A stretch of 64,000 nt of DNA from Bacillus sp. NTK074B (GCF_017303375.1 NZ_JAFKOH010000001.1:1-64000); one strand, 5' to 3'. Shown: positions 34,972 through 44,042, numbered from the stretch's first letter. Program-made: numbers and translations. The notes: a model not told the origin generated them from the letters alone.

Positions 34972-35760
34972 ATGATGAATGCTTTAGAACAAAACATACG
35001 GGATGTCGTTATGTGTTCCAATGGAAGAGTCAGTGTCGCCGTCGAACTCCCAACCCAATTTATTCAAATCAATGGTCATCAATCTTATCCTGCAGCGAGT
35101 TTGATCAAGCTTCCCATTTTACTGGAGGGTTTCCGCCAGGCAGAAGAAGAGAAGATCTCCCTTCTTGATAAAGTTTCAATCCCTATAGAAGGAAGAGTCG
35201 GAGGGGCAGGTGTCCTTGCATCACTTTCTGAGGAAATATCTTTGAACATTGAAGATCTTCTCACTCTTATGATCATCGTATCAGATAACACAGCATCAAA
35301 TTTTCTGATTGACCGTCTTGGTTCAAGTGCCATACAGGGGCTATGCGATTCTTTAAACTTAAAGCAGACGAAGCTACTGCGGAAGTTCATGGATTTTCAA
35401 GCAATAGAACAGGGATACAATAACCATACTTCAGCAATGGACATTCTTACATGCTTAAAGCTGATCGACAAAAGTCCAAATTACAGTTTAAATAGCCGTG
35501 GGAAAATGCTGAATATTCTACATCACCAACAATTTAAAGATAAACTTCCTTCACTGATGGACCTGGAAATGGTATTTGTGGCAAACAAAACAGGGGAGCT
35601 GCCAGGTGTCGAGCACGATTGCGGTATACTGAAGTATGGAAACAAACATGCATACATAGCAGTATTAATTGATGAACTTGAAGATAATGAATCCGGAAAA
35701 GGTACGATCGCAAAGGTTGGAAAGTTGATATACGATTTTTTAATAAGAGATACAAATTAA
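34972..35760 (+). CDS. Class A beta-lactamase-fold enzyme without signal peptide
   Basis: The 262-residue protein keeps the main class A motifs: SLIK (Ser43, Lys46), SDN (104-106), and KTG (206-208). A Glu146-Asn150 pair at ExxxN spacing may correspond to Glu166/Asn170. Class A enzymes hydrolyse beta-lactams, and related serine enzymes act on D-Ala peptides. There is no signal peptide, so it should stay in the cytoplasm. It starts 9 bp after ykfD and ends at the operon terminator, which suggests a role in murein-peptide processing. ATG 34972 or 34975 follows AAAGGA. Confidence 0.82.
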   Translation: MMNALEQNIRDVVMCSNGRVSVAVELPTQFIQINGHQSYPAASLIKLPILLEGFRQAEEEKISLLDKVSIPIEGRVGGAGVLASLSEEISLNIEDLLTLMIIVSDNTASNFLIDRLGSSAIQGLCDSLNLKQTKLLRKFMDFQAIEQGYNNHTSAMDILTCLKLIDKSPNYSLNSRGKMLNILHHQQFKDKLPSLMDLEMVFVANKTGELPGVEHDCGILKYGNKHAYIAVLIDELEDNESGKGTIAKVGKLIYDFLIRDTN

Positions 35761-35806
35761 AAAGCAGGTGCACCGTCCTCATTTTTAGGCGGAGCATCTG
35801 CTTTAA
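35761..35806. terminator. Terminator ending the dpp-ykf operon
   Basis: A 15-bp stem (35761-35775 with 35790-35804) has one mismatch and one G-U pair. It lies between convergent genes. Confidence 0.85.
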
Positions 35807-35842
35807 ACATATCATTTGTTGATCAGGACTTTATGGCAAATG

Positions 35843-36844
35843 CTACTTAAACAGTTTATTCCGGTCCTCCATACTCGGGGGTTGCTCCATCCATCCATTT
35901 TTAGCCATGATTTTGCCACCTTCATGTCCATAAGCCAGTATGTCCTTTGCAGTTACAGCAAGCTTGACCGGTAAATCGCTGCGTAAACTGAAAGCAGTAC
36001 CCAGTGCATTACTCCCTAAACCGAAATTGGTGAAGAGGGATGTGCAATACATCATAAGTTTATCTGAAAATGGTGAAACGGTGGAATCTGTGGCTTTCGC
36101 TCCAGAAGTGGCAGGGGCGTGGATATCACTTTGCATCAAGACATGGGTATAGTCACTGACGATTTTCTTTGATAATTCTTTCCCTTTAATGAAGTATTTC
36201 TTTACTTCGGGTTCGGTTGCTGCTTGAGCAAACCCTGTCATCATCTGCATTCCCAGCGTATTTGTTTCAATTCCAAAATAAAGATAAGCTACTTCAACAG
36301 TATTCAAAGTCCTTTTATCCGAAAAAATATTAAAGCCAGCCATATAATTCGGGCTTTGGGCGAATTCAATCGATTTCGGAACCGTCACAGCAGGAGGCCC
36401 TGGTAATACATCCTTTTCTCGTAGGTAATCCATACATTTCTCATAAACCGTTTGAGTGAATCCGGTTAACTCTTTGTATAACAGGATAAGATCCTTTCTA
36501 TAGGACATATTGAGATGCAGAGTGTGTAATCCCATACTGGTGGCTTTTAGATTTCTTAAAAACATAATATCAAATTTGTGATCAAAAAGCTTAGGTACGC
36601 CTACATTGACATCTTCCTCGGTAAAACCGATTGGGATGACGCATCCTTCATTCTCGAATAAATGGATAAGTCTGCCTATATAATCTTTTACATTAGAGTG
36701 AGTGTACAAAAGAATTTCTTTTGCCTCTTCATCATGGGCCTTTTCTATAAAGTACTCCAATATTCGTTGAATCATGGTTTTTTGTTGATATGTCATCCAT
36801 AATGTAGCAAGCTCACTTGAACTTAAGGCCTTCTTATCATTCAT
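35843..36844 (-). CDS. DUF3231 ferritin-like protein
   Basis: The 333-residue protein has two similar helical halves. Each begins with a segment like SSELATLWMTYQQKTM or NTVEVAYLYFGIETNTLGM and continues with a long helical bundle. This duplicated arrangement is the DUF3231 family of spore-formers, related in fold to coat protein F and ferritin-like proteins. Function is unknown. ATG at 36844 is spaced properly from AAAGGATG, while the earlier ATG at 36853 overlaps that site. It converges on the dpp-ykf operon. Confidence 0.8.
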   Translation of the reverse strand: MNDKKALSSSELATLWMTYQQKTMIQRILEYFIEKAHDEEAKEILLYTHSNVKDYIGRLIHLFENEGCVIPIGFTEEDVNVGVPKLFDHKFDIMFLRNLKATSMGLHTLHLNMSYRKDLILLYKELTGFTQTVYEKCMDYLREKDVLPGPPAVTVPKSIEFAQSPNYMAGFNIFSDKRTLNTVEVAYLYFGIETNTLGMQMMTGFAQAATEPEVKKYFIKGKELSKKIVSDYTHVLMQSDIHAPATSGAKATDSTVSPFSDKLMMYCTSLFTNFGLGSNALGTAFSLRSDLPVKLAVTAKDILAYGHEGGKIMAKNGWMEQPPSMEDRNKLFK

Positions 36845-36987
36845 ACATTTCATCCTTTACGCTCATTTTACTCCCCCACAATTTGAGGTAAAACCTGATA
36901 CAGGGGAAATTCTATCTTTATTTTTTCGAAATACGGCAGAAATTATTCTCCAGAGCTTAGAACTATTGAGCGTATTGTTACGACAAA

Positions 36988-37021
36988 AAGTAAAAGCACC
37001 TTAATGACCAAGGGTGCTTTT
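36988..37021 (-). terminator. Terminator at the end of the RsbR-like gene
   Basis: AAAAGCACC (36992-37000) pairs with GGTGCTTTT (37013-37021). On the minus strand the stem is followed by TTTTACTTTTTG. The stop codon lies in the loop. Confidence 0.8.
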
Positions 37022-37828
37022 GAATTTCTGTAAATGAATCAGTGCTGTATGAAGACTCGCAAAAGTCGGGATGTGGTTGATGACAATGCCAAGATTCACC
37101 ATTGTTTGTGCAATCTCTGGTCTTATTCCTGTCAGGATTGCTTGAATTCCTGTTAATTTGAGGGCAGCAACTACTTTAAATAACTGATCTGCCACCATCG
37201 TATCGACTACATTTACACCTGATAAATCTGTGATGAGATACCGCAGCCTTAAGGCAGATCCTTTAGTTAGAGCCCGTTCCATTAAGTCCTTTGAACGTTG
37301 TGTATCAATGTCTCCAATAAGGGGCAAAATGGCAATCGAATCAGTCACCTTAACGATGGGTATGGACAGTTCTCTGCTGATCGAATCCGAAAGCGGGTGA
37401 TTAAAGGCGATTGAAATCCTGAAAATGGCCCGATCGACTCCAGAGTGAAAGCGAGAAAGTAGATCATAAAAGGAATCTATTGACAGTTCTTTCACGATAG
37501 CCTCAGATTTTATCACTGCTCCGATTTCATTGCGAAAGTACTGTATATCACTAATTGCAACTTCAAGCGAAACGTCTAACTGCTTGAAAAGCGTCACAGA
37601 AGAACATGCCCATTTTTCGATGACGGCATCGTGTTCATTTGGCATTTCCAATGAATGAGCGAACACCTCTATGCAATCGCCCCTCCATTTTCTAAGTGAA
37701 CCGGAAACAATATTTGAATAAGAAGGGTCGTTGGTCGATCTTTCCTGAATCACTCCTGATTTTGTTTCATTGATACGATTAATGAAATCAAGATACTTGT
37801 CATTACCCTGAACGGCCTTCGTCGTCAT
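37001..37828 (-). CDS. RsbR-type stressosome protein with STAS domain
   Basis: The C-terminal 115 residues form a STAS domain with the segment DLSGVNVVDTMVADQLFKV, in which the Thr of VVDT matches the phosphorylated Thr205 region of RsbR. The N-terminal 150 residues are a helical, non-haem globin-like sensor region. RsbR paralogues build the stressosome that relays environmental stress to sigma-B. No rsbS or rsbT genes are adjacent, as for the scattered paralogues of B. subtilis. ATG at 37828 follows AAGGAGGATA, giving 275 residues. Confidence 0.83.
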   Translation of the reverse strand: MTTKAVQGNDKYLDFINRINETKSGVIQERSTNDPSYSNIVSGSLRKWRGDCIEVFAHSLEMPNEHDAVIEKWACSSVTLFKQLDVSLEVAISDIQYFRNEIGAVIKSEAIVKELSIDSFYDLLSRFHSGVDRAIFRISIAFNHPLSDSISRELSIPIVKVTDSIAILPLIGDIDTQRSKDLMERALTKGSALRLRYLITDLSGVNVVDTMVADQLFKVVAALKLTGIQAILTGIRPEIAQTMVNLGIVINHIPTFASLHTALIHLQKFKSTLGH

Positions 37829-38145
37829 ATGATATCCTCCTTCTATAAACAACTCTGCAAGTCGTCAACTTATGTAAATATATTTGGAAAAAAGAATAGA
37901 GGTAACGCTGGATTCTATGTTATGATTTTTAACAAAGGGTACGAAAGTTTTGATGCTATATGGGGAAGTAAGGATATCTCATAAAGAGGTCAATAAAAGA
38001 AATGGTATAAGAAGTTTATTAAAAATATTCCTACAATTCTATTATATCGAATATTCCCAATTGAAAAAGTGTCTGTTTAGACACTTTCATGTATGAAGCA
38101 TACATTTGCTTTTCTGCCATTTAGATATAGAAGGGGGGATGAGGG
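37829..38145. promoter_or_regulatory. Divergent control region with a perfect operator-like palindrome
   Basis: This region separates the RsbR-like and XRE-PAS genes. The palindrome AAAGTGTCT-GTTT-AGACACTTT (38066-38087) lies 59 bp before the XRE-PAS start and has no T run, so it looks like an operator rather than a terminator. The rest of the stretch is AT-rich without frames. Confidence 0.55.
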
Positions 38146-38700
38146 TTGAAAAAAAGAACTTGGCTTATTAAGTTAAGAAAGCGAAAAAAAATGACACAGC
38201 AGGAAGTGGCCTCAAAAGCCTTTATAGAAAGATCCTACTACGCCCAAATTGAGAGTGGAATCCGAAAGCCGAGTCCTGAGGTAACCATCAAGCTGGGTGA
38301 AGTCCTTGACTTTCACGCATCGAGTTTTAATCTGGAGGAAAATCCATTTTCCATTGCCTTAAAGAATGCTCCTGTCATACTTGCTCATTGTGATACCCAA
38401 TTACGATATACCTGGATCTTCAATACTCCGGATCTTATTCCGGAAGACCATATCGGGAAAACAGACCTGGAGCTTAGTGAAAATGACGGAAACCGTGCGC
38501 TGATGGAGCTTAAACAAGATGTTTTGGATCGAGAGACGCCCATCAGCCGAGTGATTTCCATTCCCTTATCCTCTGGAGAAATCGCTTATAATGTATATGC
38601 ACATCCCTTATTGAATGAAGAGGGTACCATCATTGGGGTGGCCACCGCTTCCACTGAAATACATAACAATAGACCGGATGATGTTCTTGAAGGGCATTAG
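38146..38700 (+). CDS. XRE regulator with PAS-like sensor domain
   Basis: Residues 1-60 form a helix-turn-helix of XRE type (KMTQQEVASKAFIERSYYAQIESG). Residues 70-175 look like a PAS domain (NAPVILAHCDTQLRYTWIFN, then IIGVATASTEI), with the DLIPEDHIGKTDLEL segment typical of PAS_4. It probably senses a ligand and controls nearby or its own genes. TTG at 38146 follows AAGGGGGGATGAGGG. Confidence 0.78.
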   Translation: MKKRTWLIKLRKRKKMTQQEVASKAFIERSYYAQIESGIRKPSPEVTIKLGEVLDFHASSFNLEENPFSIALKNAPVILAHCDTQLRYTWIFNTPDLIPEDHIGKTDLELSENDGNRALMELKQDVLDRETPISRVISIPLSSGEIAYNVYAHPLLNEEGTIIGVATASTEIHNNRPDDVLEGH

Positions 38701-38759
38701 CCGTTAATGTATATTTCATTTTGAATTACGTGTTCAGAGAATCCATCGTATGAAAACAA

Positions 38760-38807
38760 AAAAGAGAGAGGGATGGGCTTATAAGCCTATCCCTCTCTTT
38801 TTTTTAT
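38760..38807. terminator. Shared terminator between convergent genes
   Basis: A stem of about 20 bp (arms around AGAGAGGGATGGGCTT and its complement) is flanked by A and T runs. Confidence 0.92.
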
Positions 38808-38809
38808 AG

Positions 38810-39145
38810 TTATCGGTCTGTTTCTCTGAAGTTTATATCAATCAGTTTCTCGCTGTCTGTTTCGAATTTAATATCTACAAATACACCAAATTCTTTCCCG
38901 TCTCGCTTTAACCAAAGCTTGAACTTCTCAGTTGAAACTTTTGTTCCATATTCCTTTCCTATATGAAGATAATCTACGATAGATGCGTCAGGATATCTTT
39001 CTTTCGTTTTCCTCACTGCAAGACTACCCCATTTTGCATATGAAGGTATTTCCTGTTGCGCATGAAGGAGTGCACCATCACCGATTACGAGGTTTGTAAT
39101 AAAAATCATACAAAGAACAATTGTAACAAGTCGAATCATTTTCAT
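38810..39145 (-). CDS. Exported protein, DUF3889-like
   Basis: The 111-residue protein begins with a signal peptide (KMIRLVTIVLCMIFITNLVIG, hydrophobic to about residue 22). The small mature domain contains YAKWGSLAVRKTKERYPDASIVDYLH and DIKFETDSEKLIDINFRE. This pattern matches the DUF3889 family of secreted Bacillus proteins, of unknown function. ATG at 39145 follows GAGGG. It shares a terminator with the convergent XRE-PAS gene. Confidence 0.75.
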   Translation of the reverse strand: MKMIRLVTIVLCMIFITNLVIGDGALLHAQQEIPSYAKWGSLAVRKTKERYPDASIVDYLHIGKEYGTKVSTEKFKLWLKRDGKEFGVFVDIKFETDSEKLIDINFRETDR

Positions 39146-39339
39146 TCAGATTACCCTCTTTTTATCTTGTAGGGTTGTCTTGCAGACATAAAATTATTCC
39201 TTTTACCCATCTCGATAGTATTTTAAAGGAGTTAAAATTTTTTGTGTAGTTAGAATATTCTTTACTTCATGAGCATAAAATCTTAAACTGTGGATGTGGG
39301 AAGAAAATCTTTCCAACCAAATGAAAGGAGGCGATGACG

Positions 39340-39405
39340 ATGATTCCAATCGTCGGTGCAATTCAAAATAACAATGATTATGAGGTTCTTTCACTTAAAA
39401 CTTAG
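39340..39405 (+). CDS. Possible 21-codon leader peptide
   Basis: ATG at 39340 is 8 nt behind the near-perfect site GAAAGGAGGCG and opens a 21-codon frame beginning MIPIVGAIQNNN. The stop lies 14 bp before the ATG of the large acetyltransferase fusion, whose ribosome site GGAGGAAAT follows. It could be a short leader whose translation affects the next gene, or a small protein. Nothing in its codons points to amino-acid attenuation. Confidence 0.45.
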   Translation: MIPIVGAIQNNNDYEVLSLKT

Positions 39406-39419
39406 CGTAGGAGGAAATT

Positions 39420-42400
39420 ATGAAGACAACTTTGGAGCAAGTCAAAATCGTAGAATATCACGAAGGTTTAGCGAAACGAATCGCTAAAATGTGGAATGAA
39501 AGCCGCGGGAACTGGGGTGGGGATTCCACTATCACAACTGAGCAGGATGTAAAGGATAAGGAAGCCAATTCTACAAATCTCCATTTATTTTTAGCTATGG
39601 TCGGGGAAGAAGTGGCAGGGTACTGCGGACTTTCCGAATATCGTGAAGATGAAGGAGCTCTGTACATTCCCTTATTAAATGTACATCCCGCATTTCAAGG
39701 AATGAAAATTGGAAAAAAACTCGTTTTAAAAGCGATTGAGAAAACAGTTGAATTGAAATGGCCAAGGCTTGATTTATTTACTTGGCCGGGAAATACTAAA
39801 GCCGTGCCACTTTATAAAAAATGCGGGTTTTTCTGGGAAGATCGTGATGACGCCGTCCACTTGATGAATTTCATTCCGTCGGTGCTTCAGATCGATCTTC
39901 TTAAGCCATTTTTCAACAGCCATGACTGGTATGAAACCAGCCAGCGTGTAATAGAAATTAAACCGGATGCGTTAAAGTTGAACGACCATACTTACTATGA
40001 GTATAAGTGGGAAGCGGGGGATGAATTCGTTCGCATCCAATTTGAGCGAACGGGACGAGGGATTCGCTTGATTGAAACACAGGATATATTAGTGGAAATG
40101 ATTCTGCCTGAGTTCAAGCTATTGGAGAATCAAGATCATATTCTAAGCTATCACGTGGAGAATCGCAGCAAGGAACCTGTTGAGGTTTCTATTAAAGGTG
40201 CATCTTCATCCATTGTAAAGCATGATTTAGAAGATACCTTCTTGTTGGAAAATAAATGGGTAAAGGATTTACCGGCAAGGGTCTCCATGCCCGCGAATGA
40301 ACCAAGCCCATGGAAAACCCATCCAACTGTAGGGGCAGAGATTGAGATAAATAAAAAACCTGTTTCTTTGAAAATGGGTGTATTTCCTAAACAGGCTGGC
40401 AAACTTCACTTGAGATCGTTGAAAAAGAATTGGAAGCCGCAAAGCAAGGGGACTATTTATCTTGATATAGAAAGTCAGGTAGGAGAAAATACGATTTGGA
40501 CCGTCAAGCTTCCTCAGAATGAAGTGGTATCCTGGGAAAACCCTGAAGTGATGGAGCGGATAGCTGGCTTTGGAAAGGTTTCCGTCCCTATTTCTGCAGA
40601 GCTGATAAAGAATGGTTTTCTTTCAGAAGAAATTGGGGTTACAGTTGAATGGGAGAATGGAAAACGTGCTACTTTTACAACATTACTCAGAATAGCACTC
40701 CCTGGATACGGAGCAAAATTCGGTGGGGAAACAGACGAGCATTGGATTGGATTCAATGGACCACACTATGTGGAAATTGAAAGAAGAAATCATACCGTCA
40801 AAATAGGATCCACTGTGCTCTCTCGGGATCCCATTTCATTTTTCACACCTAAGTTAGGAAAACCTTATAGTGATGAGTTTGCAAAGAAAGAAGCTTCATC
40901 CGTTGAGTTTATTGAATTGCCGGAAGCGCTGGTGATTAAGACATCACTCCTTTCAGAGTCGTTCGATTCTATTCTACTCAATACGTATTTCAAAATGTAT
41001 GGAGATGGATTGGTTGAAATCAAGCATGAAATAGTGAACAAGGGGACGATCGAGAAAGAACGACTTTCTTTGATTCAACCTGCCTTTTTCAGTTTTGAAG
41101 GCATAGCGATCCCTCAGAACGATGGGGTCTTGATCGGTAATGAACCACTTGTCCCATTCATGGAATACATTGATGACAAAGCCATTTCAGAGAGGTGGTT
41201 GTTTATTAAATCTTCAAAGGGTGAATCAATCTCTTTAGCGTGGCCAGCACAAGCCCTTGGGAGAAAAGATGATTGGCGATTTGCTTTGGAATATCAGCTG
41301 GAAAATCTTAGACCAAATGAAGAGATCTGCCTAGGTCCGATTCAAGTAGGGATCAATACATCCACTCACTGGTCGAAATGGCGTGAATTACTTGGATACG
41401 AAGAAAGTGACCTGCAGGAATTACCACTGTATGCATTTGAGAAAGCAAAAGGGGATGCAGTTTCATCAGTTAATGAAGTGATAAATTACCGTTTCAGATC
41501 ATTGATGACCCCATATATCCATGGAACATTCAATGTACAAAACGGACATGATACGATCGTGAGAGATGTTCAGAAAGACCAGGGAGTTACTCAGTTGGAT
41601 CTTCAACTTACACATTCTTCGCCTGGTGTTAAGATGGTTTCTGGAGAATTTGTTTCCACCAATCAATTGGCAAAGGTTGATTCCCTTCAATTCGTGTATG
41701 GAGTTAAAGAAGTAAACATTGAGCAAAAAGATGACAACTGGGTTGTTGATAACGGTGTGATCTCATTTCAAGCGTGTGCCAATTATTTTCCTGGAATCTA
41801 TTCATTGAAACTACAAGGAAATGAAGCACTCGATCATCAATATCCAAAACCCGGTCCACGTGCATGGTGGAATCCATGGGGAGGAGGTATAGCCTACTCC
41901 TTCCAATCAATCAGTGCTTATTCCCTGTTGAAGGAGGACACAACGATTGAACAGGTGAATAGAGTAGATCGTTTCGGGCATCAATGGAGTGGAATCTGTA
42001 TATCAACAGCGTTCAGTAAGCACGACAAGATGAAAGGGGTCACACTGCGTCAATATGCTTTGACTCTTCCTGAAGTACCTATTCTTGCCGTCTATGCTGA
42101 GATCCATCAGAACTCCGGACAGACGATAGTGAAGGAACTTCTGGATTTAGATGCATTCTTCAAGACAGGAGAGACTTTACAATCCAGTTACGTAAGTCTT
42201 CCTACCGAAGGAGTGTTCAATAAATACTATGCAGGAACGGAAGAGTTCGTTTTAAGAGATTCACCGTATACAGTATTGGGCTGCGATGAGCATGAGGAAA
42301 CCATCTCGTTCATCCACCCCACGAATAGAAAGCAATCTGAAGCTTATGTAAATCAGGATGCACTCCTAGTGGCTTCCACAAATGAGTGGTCTGCAGCTGA

Positions 42401-42497
42401 TGGAGAAACCATCAAAATCGAACCAACTATTCTCTTCTATGGAGAAATCAAGGATACAAACAGCATCAGAACATTACACAACATACAATTCAGATAA
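39420..42497 (+). CDS. Large acetyltransferase fusion protein, 1025 residues
   Basis: Residues 1-150 are a GNAT N-acetyltransferase with the acetyl-CoA loop HPAFQGMKIGKKLV and the late block GNTKAVPLYKKCGFFW. The remaining 870 residues are not recognised. They contain repeated beta-rich segments, some resembling beta-sandwich or mutarotase-like carbohydrate-binding folds (for example WWNPWGGGIAYSFQS and DGLVEIKHEIVNKG). No signal peptide is present. GNAT proteins are normally 150-200 residues, so the fusion is unusual. ATG at 39420 follows AGGAGG. It is followed by a terminator and a hairpin repeat. Confidence 0.75.
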   Translation: MKTTLEQVKIVEYHEGLAKRIAKMWNESRGNWGGDSTITTEQDVKDKEANSTNLHLFLAMVGEEVAGYCGLSEYREDEGALYIPLLNVHPAFQGMKIGKKLVLKAIEKTVELKWPRLDLFTWPGNTKAVPLYKKCGFFWEDRDDAVHLMNFIPSVLQIDLLKPFFNSHDWYETSQRVIEIKPDALKLNDHTYYEYKWEAGDEFVRIQFERTGRGIRLIETQDILVEMILPEFKLLENQDHILSYHVENRSKEPVEVSIKGASSSIVKHDLEDTFLLENKWVKDLPARVSMPANEPSPWKTHPTVGAEIEINKKPVSLKMGVFPKQAGKLHLRSLKKNWKPQSKGTIYLDIESQVGENTIWTVKLPQNEVVSWENPEVMERIAGFGKVSVPISAELIKNGFLSEEIGVTVEWENGKRATFTTLLRIALPGYGAKFGGETDEHWIGFNGPHYVEIERRNHTVKIGSTVLSRDPISFFTPKLGKPYSDEFAKKEASSVEFIELPEALVIKTSLLSESFDSILLNTYFKMYGDGLVEIKHEIVNKGTIEKERLSLIQPAFFSFEGIAIPQNDGVLIGNEPLVPFMEYIDDKAISERWLFIKSSKGESISLAWPAQALGRKDDWRFALEYQLENLRPNEEICLGPIQVGINTSTHWSKWRELLGYEESDLQELPLYAFEKAKGDAVSSVNEVINYRFRSLMTPYIHGTFNVQNGHDTIVRDVQKDQGVTQLDLQLTHSSPGVKMVSGEFVSTNQLAKVDSLQFVYGVKEVNIEQKDDNWVVDNGVISFQACANYFPGIYSLKLQGNEALDHQYPKPGPRAWWNPWGGGIAYSFQSISAYSLLKEDTTIEQVNRVDRFGHQWSGICISTAFSKHDKMKGVTLRQYALTLPEVPILAVYAEIHQNSGQTIVKELLDLDAFFKTGETLQSSYVSLPTEGVFNKYYAGTEEFVLRDSPYTVLGCDEHEETISFIHPTNRKQSEAYVNQDALLVASTNEWSAADGETIKIEPTILFYGEIKDTNSIRTLHNIQFR

Positions 42498-42501
42498 CCC
42501 C

Positions 42502-42537
42502 AACGCGAACCCGCATTCCCCGCAGGTTCGCGTTTTT
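42502..42537 (+). terminator. Terminator after the acetyltransferase fusion gene
   Basis: AACGCGAACC (42502-42511) pairs with GGTTCGCGTT (42525-42534), followed by T. Confidence 0.88.
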
Positions 42538-42550
42538 CCAATCATGATGG

Positions 42551-42647
42551 AGGGACGGACCTCTGAAAATTGGCCAGTTTAGAGTAATTAAGCTTGATTT
42601 AATGGGGTTTGGCTATGAAAATGCGGGAAGTTTGAAGGTCCGTCCCT
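42551..42647. repeat. GGGACGGACC hairpin repeat, copy 1
   Basis: AGGGACGGACCT at 42551-42562 is inverted at 42636-42647, with similar flanking bases. The 73-bp interior differs from the other two copies at 43509 and 44535. Confidence 0.75.
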
Positions 42648-42676
42648 AAACAAATTGTCTGAGAGGTGACGAGAAT

Positions 42677-43477
42677 TTGAATCAGAGTGAGCTTAGTAAG
42701 ATAAATAAGGCAGGATGGAATGATGGTGCTTACCAGGCATGGGTGAATCGGTATGGTTTGCCAAAGGATTATGCAGTGACACTCACTGGAGATCCCAAGC
42801 GGAAAATTTCGGAATATTTGACGATTACGGGAGATGTAAAAGGGAAGAAGATTGCGAATTTATTAGGATCAAAGGGAAATAAAGCCGTATCATTTGCATT
42901 ATTGGGGGCAGAGGTCACCGTGGTTGATATTTCGAGTGAAAATAGGCGATATGCCATGGAACTAGCCGAAGCGGCAGGTGTGAATATTCATTATATCGTA
43001 TCCGATTTATTGGAAGTCCCTTTGAAAGAAAGCTTTAAGAACTTTGATATCGTCATACTGGAACTTGGAGTTCTTCACTATTTTATTGATTTAGCACCTG
43101 TGTTCGAAATGGTCAGAAACATACTGATAAAAGGCGGGACTTTCATCTTGAGGGATTATCATCCCCTAGTATCAAAGTTATTAGAGGTTGATGATAATAA
43201 AATGGTAGCGGCAGGGGACTATTTTAATAAAGGGGAGAGTGAAGTGGACGTTGCCTTTAGGAAGTTACTAACGCCCGATGACAAGAATCATTCAAAAAAG
43301 AACAAGATTCGCAGGTGGACTTTGGGGGAAATCATCACTTCTCTTGCCCGCTCAGATTTGCACATCCTTCAATTAGTAGAGGAACAAGGCATAAGATGGG
43401 CATTCCCACCATATGCACCCACGGGAATCGAAGATAAGATACCAGGCTTATTCACGATTATTTCGCAGAAAAGATGA
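42677..43477 (+). CDS. Class I SAM-dependent methyltransferase
   Basis: The 266-residue protein has a Rossmann core, but motif I is atypical: KIANLLGSKGNKAVSFALLG in place of the usual LDxGxGxG. Next come EVTVVDISSENRRYA, a typical SAM-ribose binding acidic strand end, and DIVILELGVLHYF. The Gly-rich loop reads GSKGNKA. The substrate is unknown. TTG at 42677 follows GAGAGGTGACGAG. It lies between two copies of the GGGACGGACC hairpin repeat. Confidence 0.75.
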   Translation: MNQSELSKINKAGWNDGAYQAWVNRYGLPKDYAVTLTGDPKRKISEYLTITGDVKGKKIANLLGSKGNKAVSFALLGAEVTVVDISSENRRYAMELAEAAGVNIHYIVSDLLEVPLKESFKNFDIVILELGVLHYFIDLAPVFEMVRNILIKGGTFILRDYHPLVSKLLEVDDNKMVAAGDYFNKGESEVDVAFRKLLTPDDKNHSKKNKIRRWTLGEIITSLARSDLHILQLVEEQGIRWAFPPYAPTGIEDKIPGLFTIISQKR

Positions 43478-43508
43478 ATCGGGTATAAATACATATGAAG
43501 GAATTTAT

Positions 43509-43579
43509 AATGAGGGACGGACCTCCAAATGGACATAAAGAAGACTAACTTATCCATTTTTGAAGGTCCGTCCCTCATT
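43509..43579. repeat. GGGACGGACC hairpin repeat, copy 2
   Basis: Arms of about 25 bp starting AATGAGGGACGGACCT (43509) are inverted, ending at 43579 with small differences. The long stem between two convergent genes could act as a terminator. Confidence 0.8.
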
Positions 43580-43594
43580 GATATTTCTCCCTAA

Positions 43595-43792
43595 TTAGCT
43601 TTGATTATTCTTTTTTAGATTGTTCTCTTCTTGTTTATCCTGTTCATCTTCGTCCATTAATCCACTTACGGCCTTTTTGAACTCTCTTAGGGACGTGCCT
43701 GCTGCTTTTCCAAGCTCAGGGAGTTTGCTGGGTCCAAAAAACAAGAGTGCCACAAACAATATAATCGCAATTTCACCGAATCCAAGATTCAT
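43595..43792 (-). CDS. tatA: Twin-arginine translocase protein TatA
   Basis: TatA forms the pore part of the twin-arginine export system. The 65-residue protein has the classic layout: a short outside N-terminus, one transmembrane helix (EIAIILFVALLFF), the FGP hinge, an amphipathic helix (KLPELGKAAGTSLREFKKAV) and an acidic polar tail. No tatC is adjacent, as with the solitary tatAC gene of B. subtilis. ATG at 43792 follows GAGGAAAT. Confidence 0.9.
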   Translation of the reverse strand: MNLGFGEIAIILFVALLFFGPSKLPELGKAAGTSLREFKKAVSGLMDEDEQDKQEENNLKKNNQS

Positions 43793-43847
43793 TTATATTT
43801 CCTCGCTTTTTAGTAATGTCGTTTTAGATCGCTTTGAATGAAGGATC

Positions 43848-44042
43848 TTATTTTAAGTCGAATATATCTACGATATCTTCCCAATTAATCATCATCTCCC
43901 AGGAGAACCGCGGGAAAGAAGAAAAAATACTTTGGCCACTGATTTCTGCAGAGATCAAAATAAGCCCGAAAAAGCATACCAGGAAAAGGGAACAAAATAC
44001 ATAACAAGTTATGGTTTCCTTACGATATTCATAATCTTTCAT
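43848..44042 (-). CDS. Small single-helix membrane protein, 64 residues
   Basis: The protein has a charged N-terminus (MKDYEYRKE), one hydrophobic helix (TCYVFCSLFLVCFFGLILIS) and a polar tail rich in Trp and Asp. The frame continues upstream without a stop, but ATG at 44042 follows GGAGG, while the earlier start candidates lie inside the preceding gene. No family is recognised. It lies between a secreted-protein gene and tatA on the same strand. Confidence 0.55.
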   Translation of the reverse strand: MKDYEYRKETITCYVFCSLFLVCFFGLILISAEISGQSIFSSFPRFSWEMMINWEDIVDIFDLK

